From: Desulfosporosinus sp. OT
GTDB taxonomy: Bacteria > Bacillota > Desulfitobacteriia > Desulfitobacteriales > Desulfitobacteriaceae
Assembly (NCBI RefSeq): GCF_000224515.1
Contig: NZ_AGAF01000124.1
Location: 1-64,000, forward strand
Direction: 5' to 3'
Length of the DNA: 64,000 nucleotides
In this document: positions 1 through 8,971 of the stretch, one piece after another
How the letters are laid out: every line of letters begins with the position of its first letter
How positions within the stretch are numbered: position 1 is the first letter of the stretch
Notes under the pieces: model-generated
What the model was told of the DNA's origin: nothing
Seen by the model: only the letters and a program-made list of their open reading frames with translations
Databases searched by the model: none
Translations under genes and position numbers: made by a program

Positions 1-564
1 ACAAAAAAAAGTATTTACAGCCGGCTCATTAAGTTCGTTTTCATCAAGTACATCATGTAGCTGTATTCTAGCATTATAAAGCCTAGATTTTACAGTACCC
101 GGAAAACAGCCCAAAACCTTTGAAATTTTCTCAATGGTCATATCATTAAAGTAATATAGTATGACGACAGTTTTCAATGGTAAACTTAATTGAGCTAATG
201 CTTCATGTACCATCAGGTTGGTCACGCTGGTATCCAATTCGGAATTGGAATCCATGGTTGTGCTTAATTCTTCCATGTTTTGATCACCCATGAGGAGAAA
301 GTAGTTGTGTTTTTTTACCATCCTCCAACCTGTTCTCACCAGAATCTTATAAAACCATGCCTCAAAGGCTTCTGGATTTTTTAGAGTTTGGATTTTTTGG
401 AAGCATTCGATAAAAGATTCCTGTACGATATCCTCTGCGATTCCTTTTTGGTTGGATATAAGGTAAGCAGTTCCTAAAGCCTTCTTTCTGTGCAGGTGAT
501 AAAGCTCGCTAAAGCTATCCGGATCACTCGATCGACATCGTTTAATTAGGTCGGTGTTCTCCAT
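1..564 (-). CDS. ECF-type RNA polymerase sigma factor, 3' end beyond window
   Basis: Translating the minus strand from the ATG at 562-564 gives an open frame of 188 codons that runs off the window edge, so the C-terminus is missing. It begins MENTDLIKRCRSSDPDSFSE. Region 2 follows (ISNQKGIAEDIVQESFIECF, then KNPEAFEAWFYKILVRTGWR), and region 4 is a helix-turn-helix with LSLPLKTVVILYYFNDMT and GTVKSRLYNAR. This is the architecture of sigma-70 family group 4 (SigW-like) factors, which redirect RNA polymerase to stress or envelope promoters. A GAAGAAGGAA ribosome binding site lies just upstream. Any anti-sigma partner would be downstream, outside the window. Family assignment is strong; the regulon is unknown. 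Confidence 0.85.
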   Translation of the reverse strand, partial: MENTDLIKRCRSSDPDSFSELYHLHRKKALGTAYLISNQKGIAEDIVQESFIECFQKIQTLKNPEAFEAWFYKILVRTGWRMVKKHNYFLLMGDQNMEELSTTMDSNSELDTSVTNLMVHEALAQLSLPLKTVVILYYFNDMTIEKISKVLGCFPGTVKSRLYNARIQLHDVLDENELNEPAVNTFFC

Positions 565-781
565 ATCGTTCCTTCTTCCTTACACATTAAAAGTTGTCCT
601 CCTATAATAAAGTGTATTGATTATATTGAATGGTTCACTGTTTTAAAAATAATTTTAATACAAATATATCTGGCAGTGTCATTTTAACAAAATTATACCC
701 TAAGATATTTAAGGGAAGGTAAAAACAGTTTTCCCTACTCTTTGGAATAACCAGTTGAACTATTTAATGGGCGTAAAGTTT

Positions 782-1003
782 TTAACGTTGTAATTTGCCT
801 CGAATCAAACTTATACTCGCCCAGGAAGTTAATATGTTCCCACTAGCTAATGCGTTCATTGCTTCACCTTTGTTTAATCTCCGGTGGATTCTTCGTCGCA
901 TGGCTTCGCTGGATATGTAATCAAGAATAAAGATGGTCTTTTCGATTCGCCCCATTTCACGCAATGCAGTAGCCAAACTAGCAGACTTGTCCGTTAGGTC
1001 TGC
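782..1003 (-). pseudogene. Tn3-family transposase C-terminal fragment
   Basis: The minus-strand frame reads [20 protein letters not shown] and then carries an [20 protein letters not shown] stretch, which resembles the conserved C-terminal part of Tn3-family TnpA ([24 protein letters not shown]). Only about 70 residues remain, with a stop codon directly upstream at 1004-1006 and no start. It abuts the 5'-truncated Rhs gene, so the breakpoint at about 1003 is probably an old transposition or deletion junction. Recognition is by motif only. Confidence 0.65.
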
Positions 1004-2926
1004 TTAAGGCTTTAAGATTCTCGAGCAATGAAACCTACGGCTTCAGCTATGATCTGGAAGGACGGCGCACTCAGGCCACCGTCTCTAATGATCCGACGAT
1101 CACTCGAAAATTTGATTATGGGTATGATGAGGTAGGAAATCTCACCAGCTATGTAGAAAAAAACGACAGCGACAACCTCCTCGGGAAGGTCACCAAACCT
1201 GCAGCAGGGGAAATGTACTCCAAGACAGATCAACTGATCGGCTTTGACCTGACGTATGGAGCGAATCCCGCCATCCCCTACGTGTTCACCTATTCGGCCA
1301 ATAATTTAGTCGAGAAAGTCTCTGCAGCAGGCAAAAACACCTCCTTTAAATACGATGAGGGCGGCAAGCCGAAAATCCAGACCAATGGTAACGGTACCCA
1401 AGACCAATTCGACTACAATGAGGGTCAACAGCTGACCGGAACCTCGACCGTGAACTCCACTGGGACAAAGCTCTTGTCGAGTCAGTATAGTTATGATGAC
1501 GATGGCCGACTTATAACAGTGACGGGTAATGGCCCGGGAAGTCCAGCGGCGGATTATTTTTATAACGATATTAATGGAACTGAAAAGCTAAACCGCTTAA
1601 CTCAAGCCACGATCACGGATGGTGGAACACCTTATACCTTTAACTATAGTTATGACCCGGCAGGAAACATTCAGTCGATGAATGTACCCTCTGGGCAAAC
1701 AAATACCTTCGCCTATGATGGGGATAATAAGATCAGTACCATCAATGGATCAGCCAGTAATGTAAGTTACGATGCCAACGGGAACTTCACTAAGTTAACA
1801 GTGAATGGCAAGACCCAACAGTACGTTTATGATGCGGCTAATCGCTTAACTGCATTGAAAGACGGAGCAGGGGCAGTTATTGCCAGCTACACGTATGATG
1901 GGGATGGTCAGCGTCTCACTAAAACTGCAAATGGTGAGACCATAGCCTACCATTACTTTAGCGGTCAGTTGGTGTATGAAACCTCCAGTGAGTATTCAGG
2001 GAAAGTTACCGCCCGTTATACCCGATCACCCGAAGGAAAACTCCTCTCGGTTAATATCTATGGTGCTGCCGGGAACAATGACTACTATTACCATTACAAC
2101 GCCCAAGGGGACGTTGTGGCGGTGACGGACAGCACTGGTGCGGTGAAGGATGGGGGCCCGAACGGCGGAAACACGGTTGACATCAACAATGACCAAGGGT
2201 TTAACAATGCCTACACCTACAGGGGCTACAGGTAAGATACTGAGACAGGACTTTATTTCCTGAATGCTAGGGTACTATGCGGCAGGAATTGGCAGGTTCT
2301 TGACGAAGGATACGTACTTGGGCAGTGATTTGAACAGATATGCCTATGCTGGCGGTGACCCAGTAAACATTGTTGACCCAACCGGCTATTTTTGGGAAAC
2401 CATACTTGACATGGTAAATTTGGTTTATGACGTAGTCGATTTCTTTAGGAATCCTAGTTGGGGAGGGGCCGGCTATGTAGGGTGGGACGTTGTCTCAATT
2501 GTTCCGTTTATTCCTGGTTCCTATGCTGGTAAAGCTGTAAAAGCAGCCTCTAAGGTTGATGAGGTTGTTGATACAGCTAGGGGAACAAAAGCCGCTAAGG
2601 GGGCAAGTGAAGTTATCCATGGTAACAGCAAATTAAGTACTAAAGTTCAGCATGGATATGAAATATTTGAAAATGAGACTGGGGATGTCGTAAAGACAGG
2701 AATTAGTGAACGTCCGCTCAATAAAAATGGGACATCACCAAGAGCAAATTCTCAAGTAAATAGCTTTAATAATGCCGCTGGATTTGATAAGTACGGAGCA
2801 AACGTTGTTGCTCCGTACATTCCAGGCAGACAAGCAGCCCTTGATTGGGAAGCAAATAATGCAATGAGGCTTTGGGGAGAAGGAAATTCGATGGGCATGC
2901 ACCGAAGGCCACAGCCCTGGAAATAA
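1003..2926 (+). pseudogene. Rhs/YD-repeat polymorphic toxin, 5'-truncated, nonsense and frameshift
   Basis: YD-repeats (YDxxGR/NxL patterns such as YDANGNFTKL, YDAANRLTALKDG, YTYDGDGQRLTK) run in one frame from about 1021 to a TAA at 2233-2235. The reading then continues in the same frame (DTETGLYFLNAR) and, after one extra G near 2268, in the next frame as YYAAGIGRFLTKDTYLGSDL and the terminal Rhs signature GDPVNIVDPTG. Intact Rhs proteins read YRGYRYDTETGLYYLNARYY here, so one nonsense change and one insertion broke the gene. The variable C-terminal tip (2390-2926) has HGYEIFENETGDVVKTGIS, RANSQVN, IPGRQAALDWE and GNSMGMHRRPQP, resembling GIY-YIG/URI-type nuclease toxins. The N-terminal part and secretion signal are missing. 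The next gene begins 15 bases downstream. Confidence 0.85.
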
Positions 2927-2940
2927 GGAGATGATAAAAA

Positions 2941-3690
2941 TTGTATTTAAGTGAATTTGATTTGGATTTACCATATATTGCAGATGAAGACAGGATTGTT
3001 GCAATAATGAATGAGAAAAATTGTCTCCGTAATGAAGCAACCAAATTGGACTATGAAAAAAATTGGAAAGATAAAAGGCGTAAATTCAGATTAGAAACCA
3101 GAAACATTTCAGCTATGTTCGAAAGATTATTTGGACAGATGAAAACAAAAGACTGCTCAAAGATACTTGTTGAATGCGTCGACGAGGTCAAAGAAGAGCG
3201 AGTTATGAACTTTTCAGGTGTTTATATCGTACAAATAAAATTCGATTATAATAATTTTTTAGCTAGTGATGATTATCAAAAGAAGCAAAAAACTTTGGAC
3301 TTAATAATGGACGGTATTAAAATAATAGTTGCGAAAAATGAAGATTGGGATATTGAACCCTTTGAAAGGATATATTCCAAGATTCGTGAAGCTAATTACA
3401 CAAATGAATGGGTTTGGAAGAAACCTATTAAAAGTTCAGACAAGAAATTTAGTGCTGAGGTCTTATGTCAGCATAGAGTCAAATCTATTGAGATTTATAT
3501 AGTTTTGCGAGATAACAATGGGGCTGAATTAGATAGAAAAAAAGTTATTTCAGAACTCCCCGACGAATTTGCTTATGCTAAGCATTTGGGAGAAGTTAAG
3601 TGGTTTTCACATAATGAAGCAGCATTAGTGAATAAAAAAGGTGACAAAACATGGACTGTTAACTTTGAACTGACTGCTAAACAAAAATAA
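2941..3690 (+). CDS. Probable immunity protein for the Rhs toxin tip (unrecognised family)
   Basis: A 249-residue protein starts at TTG 2941 behind AAGGAGATGATAAAAA, whose AAGGAG overlaps the stop of the toxin tip. I do not recognise the family. It is soluble-looking, charged (many Lys, Asp, Glu) and has no signal peptide or membrane segment; the C-terminal half is rich in short beta-like stretches (FSAEVLCQHRVKSIEIYIVL). Its position directly after a polymorphic toxin C-terminus is where the cognate immunity gene normally lies, so that role is inferred from context. It remains intact while the toxin gene is broken, as expected for immunity genes kept or not yet decayed. A terminator follows at 3719-3746. 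Confidence 0.6.
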   Translation: MYLSEFDLDLPYIADEDRIVAIMNEKNCLRNEATKLDYEKNWKDKRRKFRLETRNISAMFERLFGQMKTKDCSKILVECVDEVKEERVMNFSGVYIVQIKFDYNNFLASDDYQKKQKTLDLIMDGIKIIVAKNEDWDIEPFERIYSKIREANYTNEWVWKKPIKSSDKKFSAEVLCQHRVKSIEIYIVLRDNNGAELDRKKVISELPDEFAYAKHLGEVKWFSHNEAALVNKKGDKTWTVNFELTAKQK

Positions 3691-3718
3691 AAATTGCTAA
3701 CAAAGTAGTCAAAAAATA

Positions 3719-3746
3719 GGGGGATGGATTATCCGTCTCCTTTTTC
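3719..3746 (+). terminator. Rho-independent terminator after the immunity gene
   Basis: Stem GGGGATGG (3720-3727) pairs with CCGTCTCC (3733-3740) allowing G-U pairs, and is followed by TTTTT. Confidence 0.7.
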
Positions 3747-3944
3747 TTATGCCAACAACACAAAAAGAAAACGCCGAAACAAACGCAGACTGCAACGGCC
3801 CCCGGCTTAATTTGCTTTACGCCTGCCCCAATGCCAGTATCGCCAGAGATACCAATGCCTATAAGAATACCAATAGGAATCTAAATTGAAATTTAGGATT
3901 ATTAATGCAATTCGTAAAAACCTTTTTGAACGGGGGTCTATGCT

Positions 3945-4442
3945 ATGGAGTACTTTACCGAAGACCTGTGGAATAGGATAAATTCCTCAGATTTTGATGA
4001 AAAAAAGAAAGCAAGGGATCAGTGGAAACTTAACGATGAGGCTTACACTATTAAGTTTCAGTCGTTAGAAGCTAGGTTTTCTAAAAAAGCGTTTGATTTC
4101 TTTAAAAGGAGTTCATTACACGACTCTAGTTTAAATGATATAGTTATTGAGCATAAAGAATTTGGAAGGGCAAAGAAAATTACGGTTTCAATTATCCTCA
4201 CCGACCAGGAGAGAGTTTGGACAATAACTTATAAAAAGGTTAGCAAGATTTCCGTTGACTACGTTAAAAAGAAAGGACTTTACAATAATCAAAAGGGATT
4301 CGATGACTTTGGTTATGATGAGTTTTTAGATGTGGACGAGGATACTTTATCTCACGAAATCCTTTTTGCTTCGGGCGCTAAATCTCTAGTTCACTTTGCG
4401 AATAAGAATATTTTTGTAACCGTAAAGAAACAAGAAGATTAA
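3945..4442 (+). CDS. Second probable immunity protein (DUF4085-like), orphan
   Basis: A 165-residue protein starts at ATG 3945 behind GGGGGTCT. It begins MEYFTEDLWNRINSSDFDEK and has a central SLHDSSLNDIVIEHKEF segment. Small acidic proteins with an LHDS-type motif are common among immunity proteins of Rhs/CDI loci and the DUF4085-like group, but this match is from memory and not certain. It lies 254 bases after the first immunity gene. The gap holds a proline-rich scrap (PAPMPVSPEIPMPIRIPIGI, ending near 3882), consistent with a displaced or lost toxin cassette. Orphan immunity genes downstream of Rhs tips typically mark earlier toxin replacements. Confidence 0.5.
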   Translation: MEYFTEDLWNRINSSDFDEKKKARDQWKLNDEAYTIKFQSLEARFSKKAFDFFKRSSLHDSSLNDIVIEHKEFGRAKKITVSIILTDQERVWTITYKKVSKISVDYVKKKGLYNNQKGFDDFGYDEFLDVDEDTLSHEILFASGAKSLVHFANKNIFVTVKKQED

Positions 4443-4536
4443 ATGTCAAGTTGAGTTTCCAAAGCCCTGCGAAATTATTTCAATTCTGCCGTAGGTTCTC
4501 GGTCACAGGATTCTTGCTACACCTAATCCACACAAA

Positions 4537-4568
4537 GGTCAAGTCCACATCGGGCTTGGCCCTTCTTT
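4537..4568 (+). terminator. Rho-independent terminator
   Basis: GGTCAAGTCC (4537-4546) pairs with GGGCTTGGCC (4552-4561), including two G-U pairs, with a 5-base loop and then CTTCTTTT. It would end the orphan immunity transcript. Confidence 0.55.
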
Positions 4569-5159
4569 TGTGCACTAGTGTAACCTTGTAGTAATTTCTA
4601 TAGAACCAAGTGGGGGAGATCGTATTGCATAGAGTAAGCTACAAGTAAGCAAAGAAATGGCCCTACTTATAATTAGCCACATTATCTCGGTTTCGACAGT
4701 CTGTAGGCACGAGAAATGAATTCAAATGTGCGGCAATATCGGTGATACAACTCATTTAGGATTGGCAACAACCATCGATTTAACACTCTACTCCGTTTTT
4801 TAGGGTTTCCTGTTCTGATCCTATCGTTTAAGTTTTGGAAAGCCAAACTTCACGCGTCACAAGCCCACCCTCAAGCATCCTCTATCATTGGCATAACACA
4901 TGTGCAAAATTTGACAAACGAAATCAACAAAACAATAAGACTCACCTTTCTGTGAGGGTAATACCTAACAACTAGTTTAACTAAACGCTAATCCTAATAA
5001 CCCCACCGATGTCCTTAACTGCAACGAGTACAGGGTTCTATGCACAGAACGTCCAAAAGTCTAGTAGTGGAGTCAGCGCTCAAATCGGATGTTACAAAAT
5101 GGATTTATGTTCGATGTTAAGCTTTTAGGGGCCACTCAATTAAAAACGACAATTCAAAT
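4569..5159. other. Non-coding stretch, nothing recognised
   Basis: About 590 bases with stops in all frames and no convincing start or ribosome binding site. I see no RNA gene, repeat or transposon end here. It separates the Rhs remnant from the prophage-like region. Confidence 0.5.
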
Positions 5160-5429
5160 TTATTTATCAAAGTGAGTTATCACTTCTTTAATCAGCCGAC
5201 CCATGTCTTCGATTTTTCTCTGCTTTAGTTTATCCTTACGCGTTAAATCTAAATAGCACCAAACTTCAGCGTGGCTAAGTATCCAATACCTATTTTTCTC
5301 CTTGGTTGCGCCTAGTCCATCTCTCATAGTTTTAAGCGCTACTTGATAATCACAATGGCCATCCAAGAACATTAGAATTCTCTGGAATTCGCTGACTGTA
5401 ATTTTATCGAGAAGTTCAAAAGGTTTCAA
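5160..5429 (-). CDS. Small hypothetical protein of the mobile element
   Basis: An 89-residue protein starts at TTG 5427-5429 with GAGGTGACTAATA in front. It has no signal peptide or membrane segment; its composition is mostly helical with a basic C-terminal half (RKDKLKQRKIEDMGRLIKEV). I do not recognise it. It is the leftmost gene of the leftward run of small genes typical of a phage or integrative-element early region. Confidence 0.5.
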   Translation of the reverse strand: MKPFELLDKITVSEFQRILMFLDGHCDYQVALKTMRDGLGATKEKNRYWILSHAEVWCYLDLTRKDKLKQRKIEDMGRLIKEVITHFDK

Positions 5430-5633
5430 TTATTAGTCACCTCACATTACGCTTGCTTACTAATTATAAATTATAACTCGTAATCAAGCCTAAAGGGACC
5501 GTTTCGCTGGGTTTGAGTTAGATTTAATTTTAGCTTTTTATCGGACAAAGACACGGCGTTTCATGTTTTTTATTCCCCCATTGCTATCATAACTATTTTT
5601 TCATTTAAGCCGAAATAGTCATGAACAAAATCA

Positions 5634-5671
5634 TCTAAAAAGGGCTCATGCGACAAAACCCACATGAACCC
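5634..5671 (-). terminator. Rho-independent terminator on the minus strand
   Basis: Read on the minus strand, GGGTTCATG and CATGAGCCC (5663-5671 and 5642-5650) form a stem followed by TTTTTAG. It lies just downstream of the small gene ending at 5689. Confidence 0.6.
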
Positions 5672-5688
5672 TACCCGTATTTCCATGA

Positions 5689-5952
5689 TTACATTTTAAA
5701 AAGGTACCACCTGCAAGATTCGATTTCGTACTTAATTTCATATGCCTTTTGTAAGCCATTAATAACACTTTGACACTGGAAAATAATCATCTTTTTCCCA
5801 GCCAATTTTTCCTCAGTTCGTAGTATAACCTTGTCAATTTTAACAACAACTGACTCACTCTGTTCAGATGTGACCCTATACCTTACTGGATTTATCACGC
5901 CTTCTTTCGTAAACCAGGTAACCATTTCAATAGGTCGCATGAGTATTTTCAT
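5689..5952 (-). CDS. Small protein of a three-copy family (EEKLAG...EIKYE)
   Basis: I chose the ATG at 5950-5952 (MKILMRPIEMVTWF) because AAGGTG lies six bases upstream; an in-frame TTG 21 bases earlier is possible. The 87-residue protein has an N-terminal WFTKEG segment and a C-terminal core EEKLAGKKMIIFQCQS followed by EIKYEIES and W-L-KM. The same core occurs in the genes at 18876-19073 and 20091-20309 in this window, so it is a dispersed paralog family. Alternating hydrophobic and charged residues suggest a small beta-rich domain. Function is unknown. It starts directly downstream of the adenine methylase and is probably cotranscribed with it. Confidence 0.7.
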   Translation of the reverse strand: MKILMRPIEMVTWFTKEGVINPVRYRVTSEQSESVVVKIDKVILRTEEKLAGKKMIIFQCQSVINGLQKAYEIKYEIESCRWYLFKM

Positions 5953-5962
5953 CGTAAACACC

Positions 5963-6763
5963 TTAAGCCGCAATTTGAATATTAGCCGTATCGTTATTAC
6001 AATAATTTGATATAAGTAATTCTTTTTTTAAAGTACTTTTGTCTTTCCGTGAAACGGAATATCGAACGCTAACTTCTTCTATGTTAAACCCTCTGTACAG
6101 CTCTCTAATATCCGGATGGTCATTGATACTCATCAAGTATCGACCTTGGATCCGTGCCAACACATCTCTGAGCCTAACATGATCTTCTACTGTAAAGTTT
6201 CCACTTCCCTGCGTTTGATAGCCTGTCAGACCATAATAAGGTGGATCACAGTAAAATAGTGTGGTGGTCCGATCATAGCTTAAAATTAACTTCTCGAAAT
6301 CTCGATTTTCGATAATCGTATTTAAAAGCCGTGCCCTGGTCTGTTTTATTTCTTGCTCCAATGTTTTAAGGGCGAACTTGACACCCGTTGGACTAATGAT
6401 AAAATTTTGCATTCTTGCTCCAAAACTGAAATGCACCAAATAATAAAATCTAGCTGCTCGTTCTATAGGATCCAATTCATTTAGTTTGGCTATTTTATAC
6501 TCTTCAAAGATCTGCCTCGAGACAAGAAGATGTTCAAAAGACTGAATAAAATCCTGTGTTTTGTCCCGCACGACTTTAAAAAAGTTGATGAGTTCACCGT
6601 TTATATCGTTCAGAACTTCTACTTTAGAGAGAGATTTTGCGAATAATACCCATCCAGCCCCGCCGAACACTTCAACGTAACAAAGATGATCCTTAGGCAA
6701 CCTTTCAACGATTTTATTTCTCAATCTAAACTTTCCGCCCATCCATTTAATCGGACTGTTCAT
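5963..6763 (-). CDS. D12-class DNA adenine methyltransferase
   Basis: This 266-residue enzyme transfers a methyl group from S-adenosylmethionine to the N6 of adenine in DNA. Motif I is at the N-terminus (PIKWMGGKFRLRNKIVERLP, then VEVFGGAGWVLF), and catalytic motif IV is LFYCDPPYYGLTGY at about residue 180. I chose ATG 6761-6763 because GGAGTGAAGGGA precedes it and the protein then begins MNSPIKWMGGK as family members do. Length is normal for Dam-like phage methylases. There is no restriction enzyme next to it, so it is probably an orphan methylase protecting the mobile element or affecting its regulation. Confidence 0.93.
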   Translation of the reverse strand: MNSPIKWMGGKFRLRNKIVERLPKDHLCYVEVFGGAGWVLFAKSLSKVEVLNDINGELINFFKVVRDKTQDFIQSFEHLLVSRQIFEEYKIAKLNELDPIERAARFYYLVHFSFGARMQNFIISPTGVKFALKTLEQEIKQTRARLLNTIIENRDFEKLILSYDRTTTLFYCDPPYYGLTGYQTQGSGNFTVEDHVRLRDVLARIQGRYLMSINDHPDIRELYRGFNIEEVSVRYSVSRKDKSTLKKELLISNYCNNDTANIQIAA

Positions 6764-6870
6764 TCCCTTCACTCCTTCGAATAAACTAGAACGCATGTTC
6801 TGTATTTATTCTAACAACTTAACCTATTAGAAGCAAGTGAGAGTGTAAATATTTTTATTTAAACATATAC

Positions 6871-7437
6871 TTATAATCTTACTGGTACCTGCTTTGCTCC
6901 AACGGTATTTTTAATCGATTTTATGCAATGCTGTTTTCGGGTTTCTTCCTTTGATTGCCTCTCCATATCTTCTTTCAATTTTTCAAACCATTTCCTGTTG
7001 CTTTCATTTTTGTCTACAAACCTTTTATGGTCTGCTACCGCACGATACTCTTTAAGCTCACCACTCGCCCAGGCACGCGGCAGATACAACCACCAGCGCT
7101 CGTATTTGATGGAAAGCTTGTCCGCCCAACAAAGTTTACTAGGATCAATACCGTGTAACTTCGCGTAACTGCGACTATGTCCAAGCACGAGCTGCCGATA
7201 CTCTTCACCGAACATTCGCCCAACCAATTCCGCGCCGGCTTCAGGATGCCTCACTCCGTCACTCCCGTCCATACTCTTCTTACCCCAGTAACCCATATCA
7301 TGAAGCGCAATACAAACTGTTTCCTTCCAACTGGGATTACCGTAGAGCTCTTTCCACGCTAGCCAAACCGTGAGGGGATGCCATAAAAATTGATGAACAC
7401 CAAACAATAAACTCCTTGTGCCTATAGAACCAAACAT
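6871..7437 (-). CDS. HD-domain-like hydrolase, phage/element type
   Basis: About 188 residues. ATG 7435-7437 follows AGGAGAGGGGGATGTAAAG; an upstream ATG at 7470 is also in frame. Likely metal ligands are in CIALHDMGYWGK (HD pair) with HPEAGAELVG and LGHSRSYAKLHGI further on, giving an H...HD...H-like pattern of the HD phosphohydrolase fold. The C-terminus is a charged helix (ERQSKEETRKQHC). Such single-domain HD proteins occur in phage and plasmid early regions, but the substrate is unknown. It lies between the methylase and a frameshifted zinc-ribbon gene, all leftward. Confidence 0.65.
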   Translation of the reverse strand: MFGSIGTRSLLFGVHQFLWHPLTVWLAWKELYGNPSWKETVCIALHDMGYWGKKSMDGSDGVRHPEAGAELVGRMFGEEYRQLVLGHSRSYAKLHGIDPSKLCWADKLSIKYERWWLYLPRAWASGELKEYRAVADHKRFVDKNESNRKWFEKLKEDMERQSKEETRKQHCIKSIKNTVGAKQVPVRL

Positions 7438-7547
7438 TTTCACTTTACATCCCCCTCTCCTTGAAACCATGATATTGCATTACCTAGTGTAATCATCATA
7501 CTGATTAAAATGAGCACTTTAATCACTTTTGACTTCCTCCCTCTCCT

Positions 7548-7750
7548 CTAGCTTATTTTCATTAGCCCGCCATCCGCACTGATTGAGTACACTCTGACAC
7601 TGGTTTCAAACACTTTGAATTCAGCACAACATTCTGGACAAAAATAATGATCCTTGCCGATCTTATCGCCCTGCTCTGGCACTGAACACATTCTGTTTGT
7701 TTTTCATAAAAACCCCGTATTCGTTTTTTTAATTGAGTGCTTTTGTCCAT
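7548..7750 (-). pseudogene. Small zinc-ribbon protein with a frameshift
   Basis: From the start at 7748-7750 (MDKSTQLKKRIRGFYEKQTE) the frame reaches CVQC and then loses sense. Moving to the neighbouring frame at that point gives PEQGDKIGKDHYFCPECCAE and continues to a stop at 7548-7550. Together the two halves restore a paired CxxC...CPEC zinc ribbon of about 67 residues. A single-base loss near 7665-7680 is the simplest explanation. It could be a real pseudogene or a sequencing error; upstream TACCTCC-type complement gives a good ribosome binding site (GGAGGTAAAAA). Confidence 0.6.
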
Positions 7751-7934
7751 TTTTTACCTCCTTCCCTGAATCTGGTTATTACTAGATCATAAGTCACAAA
7801 TAAAATTTCTCGTATTTATCCGTTTTATCCGTTCCTTTGCGGCTTCTTCCCGTCATTGCCGCTATATGACCACTCTCTTTTTGTAAGGGTTTCTTGTTTA
7901 GGGCATCCCTTCACTTTTTCCAATAATTGTATAT

Positions 7935-8828
7935 TTATTCCAGTCTTATTATATTATTTTTTAACAAATCTTCAAGAATTGGTTCTAAGTAAGCGATCAA
8001 GCTGGAAAGATCATTTTTGATAACACACCGTTTCAGGCCGGCGATGACTATTGATTCCGGATCATGACAGTCTGAAAGTGCTTTAAACTTTTTACACCAA
8101 TGGATCAGCTCGCTACGCTCATAATTGGATAACTCACGTTTCAGGTTTAGCTCTGCAAAGTCTATGGCTTTGAGACCCATCCCTTCATCCTCTACGTCTG
8201 GCAATGAGTCACTTACCTCGACGGGTTTATGTCTCCCCATGACGCAGGGGTCATCTTCACGCGCATAGACGCAATCAGCAGCTGCTGCAGCTATAGTATT
8301 CTGTGGAGTAATCTGTGGAGTAGTCTGAGGAGTAATCTGAGGTATTGTCGTTTCATTTTGAAACAGGGGTGTTTCATTTTGTAACGGGGGTGTTTCATCT
8401 TGTAACAGGGGTGTTTCATTTTGAAACAGGGGTGTTTCACTCCCTTCCATGTCATATCCTCGAATCATTATGCTTTTAAGCTTTGACAATTCTTTGTAGT
8501 TCAACGCAAACCATCGGGTGTTGTCATAAGATTTCTTATTGTATTTCCCCTCGATAATCAGGCCTTTATCCAGAAGGCTGTTCACAGTTCTGGATATTGT
8601 CGCAACACTCCAGAAGCTAAAGGCCTTTTCCTGCATTTGTCTTACACTTTGGTAGGTCCATCGTTGGCCTTCAATAAAATGGTTCGATATGTGGATCCAA
8701 TATTCCAGTTGAAGCAGGATAATCGATTCGTTTAAACCGATCTCATCAGCTAACGCTGGCGATAATCTAAGGGAAAGTTCATTTAGAGTAAATAGTCTCG
8801 TAACATTATTTTTGCTTACATTTCCCAT
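7935..8828 (-). CDS. Phage-type replication initiator / replisome organiser
   Basis: About 297 residues, start ATG 8826-8828 behind GGGGGAGAAAAG. The N-terminal ~120 residues form a winged-helix type DNA-binding region (LSPALADEIGLNESIILLQL, then WTYQSVRQMQ, ATISRTVNSLLDKGLI), as in replication initiators of Gram-positive phages and integrative elements. The middle is low complexity: repeated NETPLFQ/NETPLLQ/DETPPLQ units followed by Thr-Pro-Gln repeats. The C-terminus (LKRELSNYERSELIHWCKKF) is like a DnaD-type helical tail. The coding sequence for the repeats contains four 21-bp direct repeats, which could be the origin. Role is inferred from fold and context. Confidence 0.7.
   Translation of the reverse strand: MGNVSKNNVTRLFTLNELSLRLSPALADEIGLNESIILLQLEYWIHISNHFIEGQRWTYQSVRQMQEKAFSFWSVATISRTVNSLLDKGLIIEGKYNKKSYDNTRWFALNYKELSKLKSIMIRGYDMEGSETPLFQNETPLLQDETPPLQNETPLFQNETTIPQITPQTTPQITPQNTIAAAAADCVYAREDDPCVMGRHKPVEVSDSLPDVEDEGMGLKAIDFAELNLKRELSNYERSELIHWCKKFKALSDCHDPESIVIAGLKRCVIKNDLSSLIAYLEPILEDLLKNNIIRLE
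8350..8440. repeat. Four 21-bp direct repeats inside the replication gene (iteron-like)
   Basis: Units of 21 bp start at 8350, 8371, 8392 and 8413, with plus-strand consensus GTTTCATTTTGAAACAGGGGT, and a partial fifth (GTTTCAC) at 8434. Each unit contains the imperfect palindrome GTTTCATTTTGAAAC. A second set of 12-bp repeats (variants of TCTGTGGAGTAA) lies just left, at about 8300-8343. Direct repeats at two helical turns within an initiator gene are typical of replication origins. Confidence 0.75.
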
Positions 8829-8971
8829 CTTTTCTCCCCCTTGTTCGGAACACAACCAACAGTGAACCTATGTATAAGGCCTTCGATCTCAGTAACGCTA
8901 AGTGATCTCTAAGAAAATGATGTCCGCATGAAGTAACGTCAATGAGCTGAGGTTTCAACCGGACGACTCTT

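Noticed and set aside
2735..3044. Two minus-strand frames over the Rhs tip and immunity gene start
   Set aside because: They are antisense to better supported genes and have no motifs.
7935..8828. Short tandem repeats considered as a CRISPR array
   Set aside because: The 21-bp units are directly adjacent without spacers and code for in-frame repeats of a protein.
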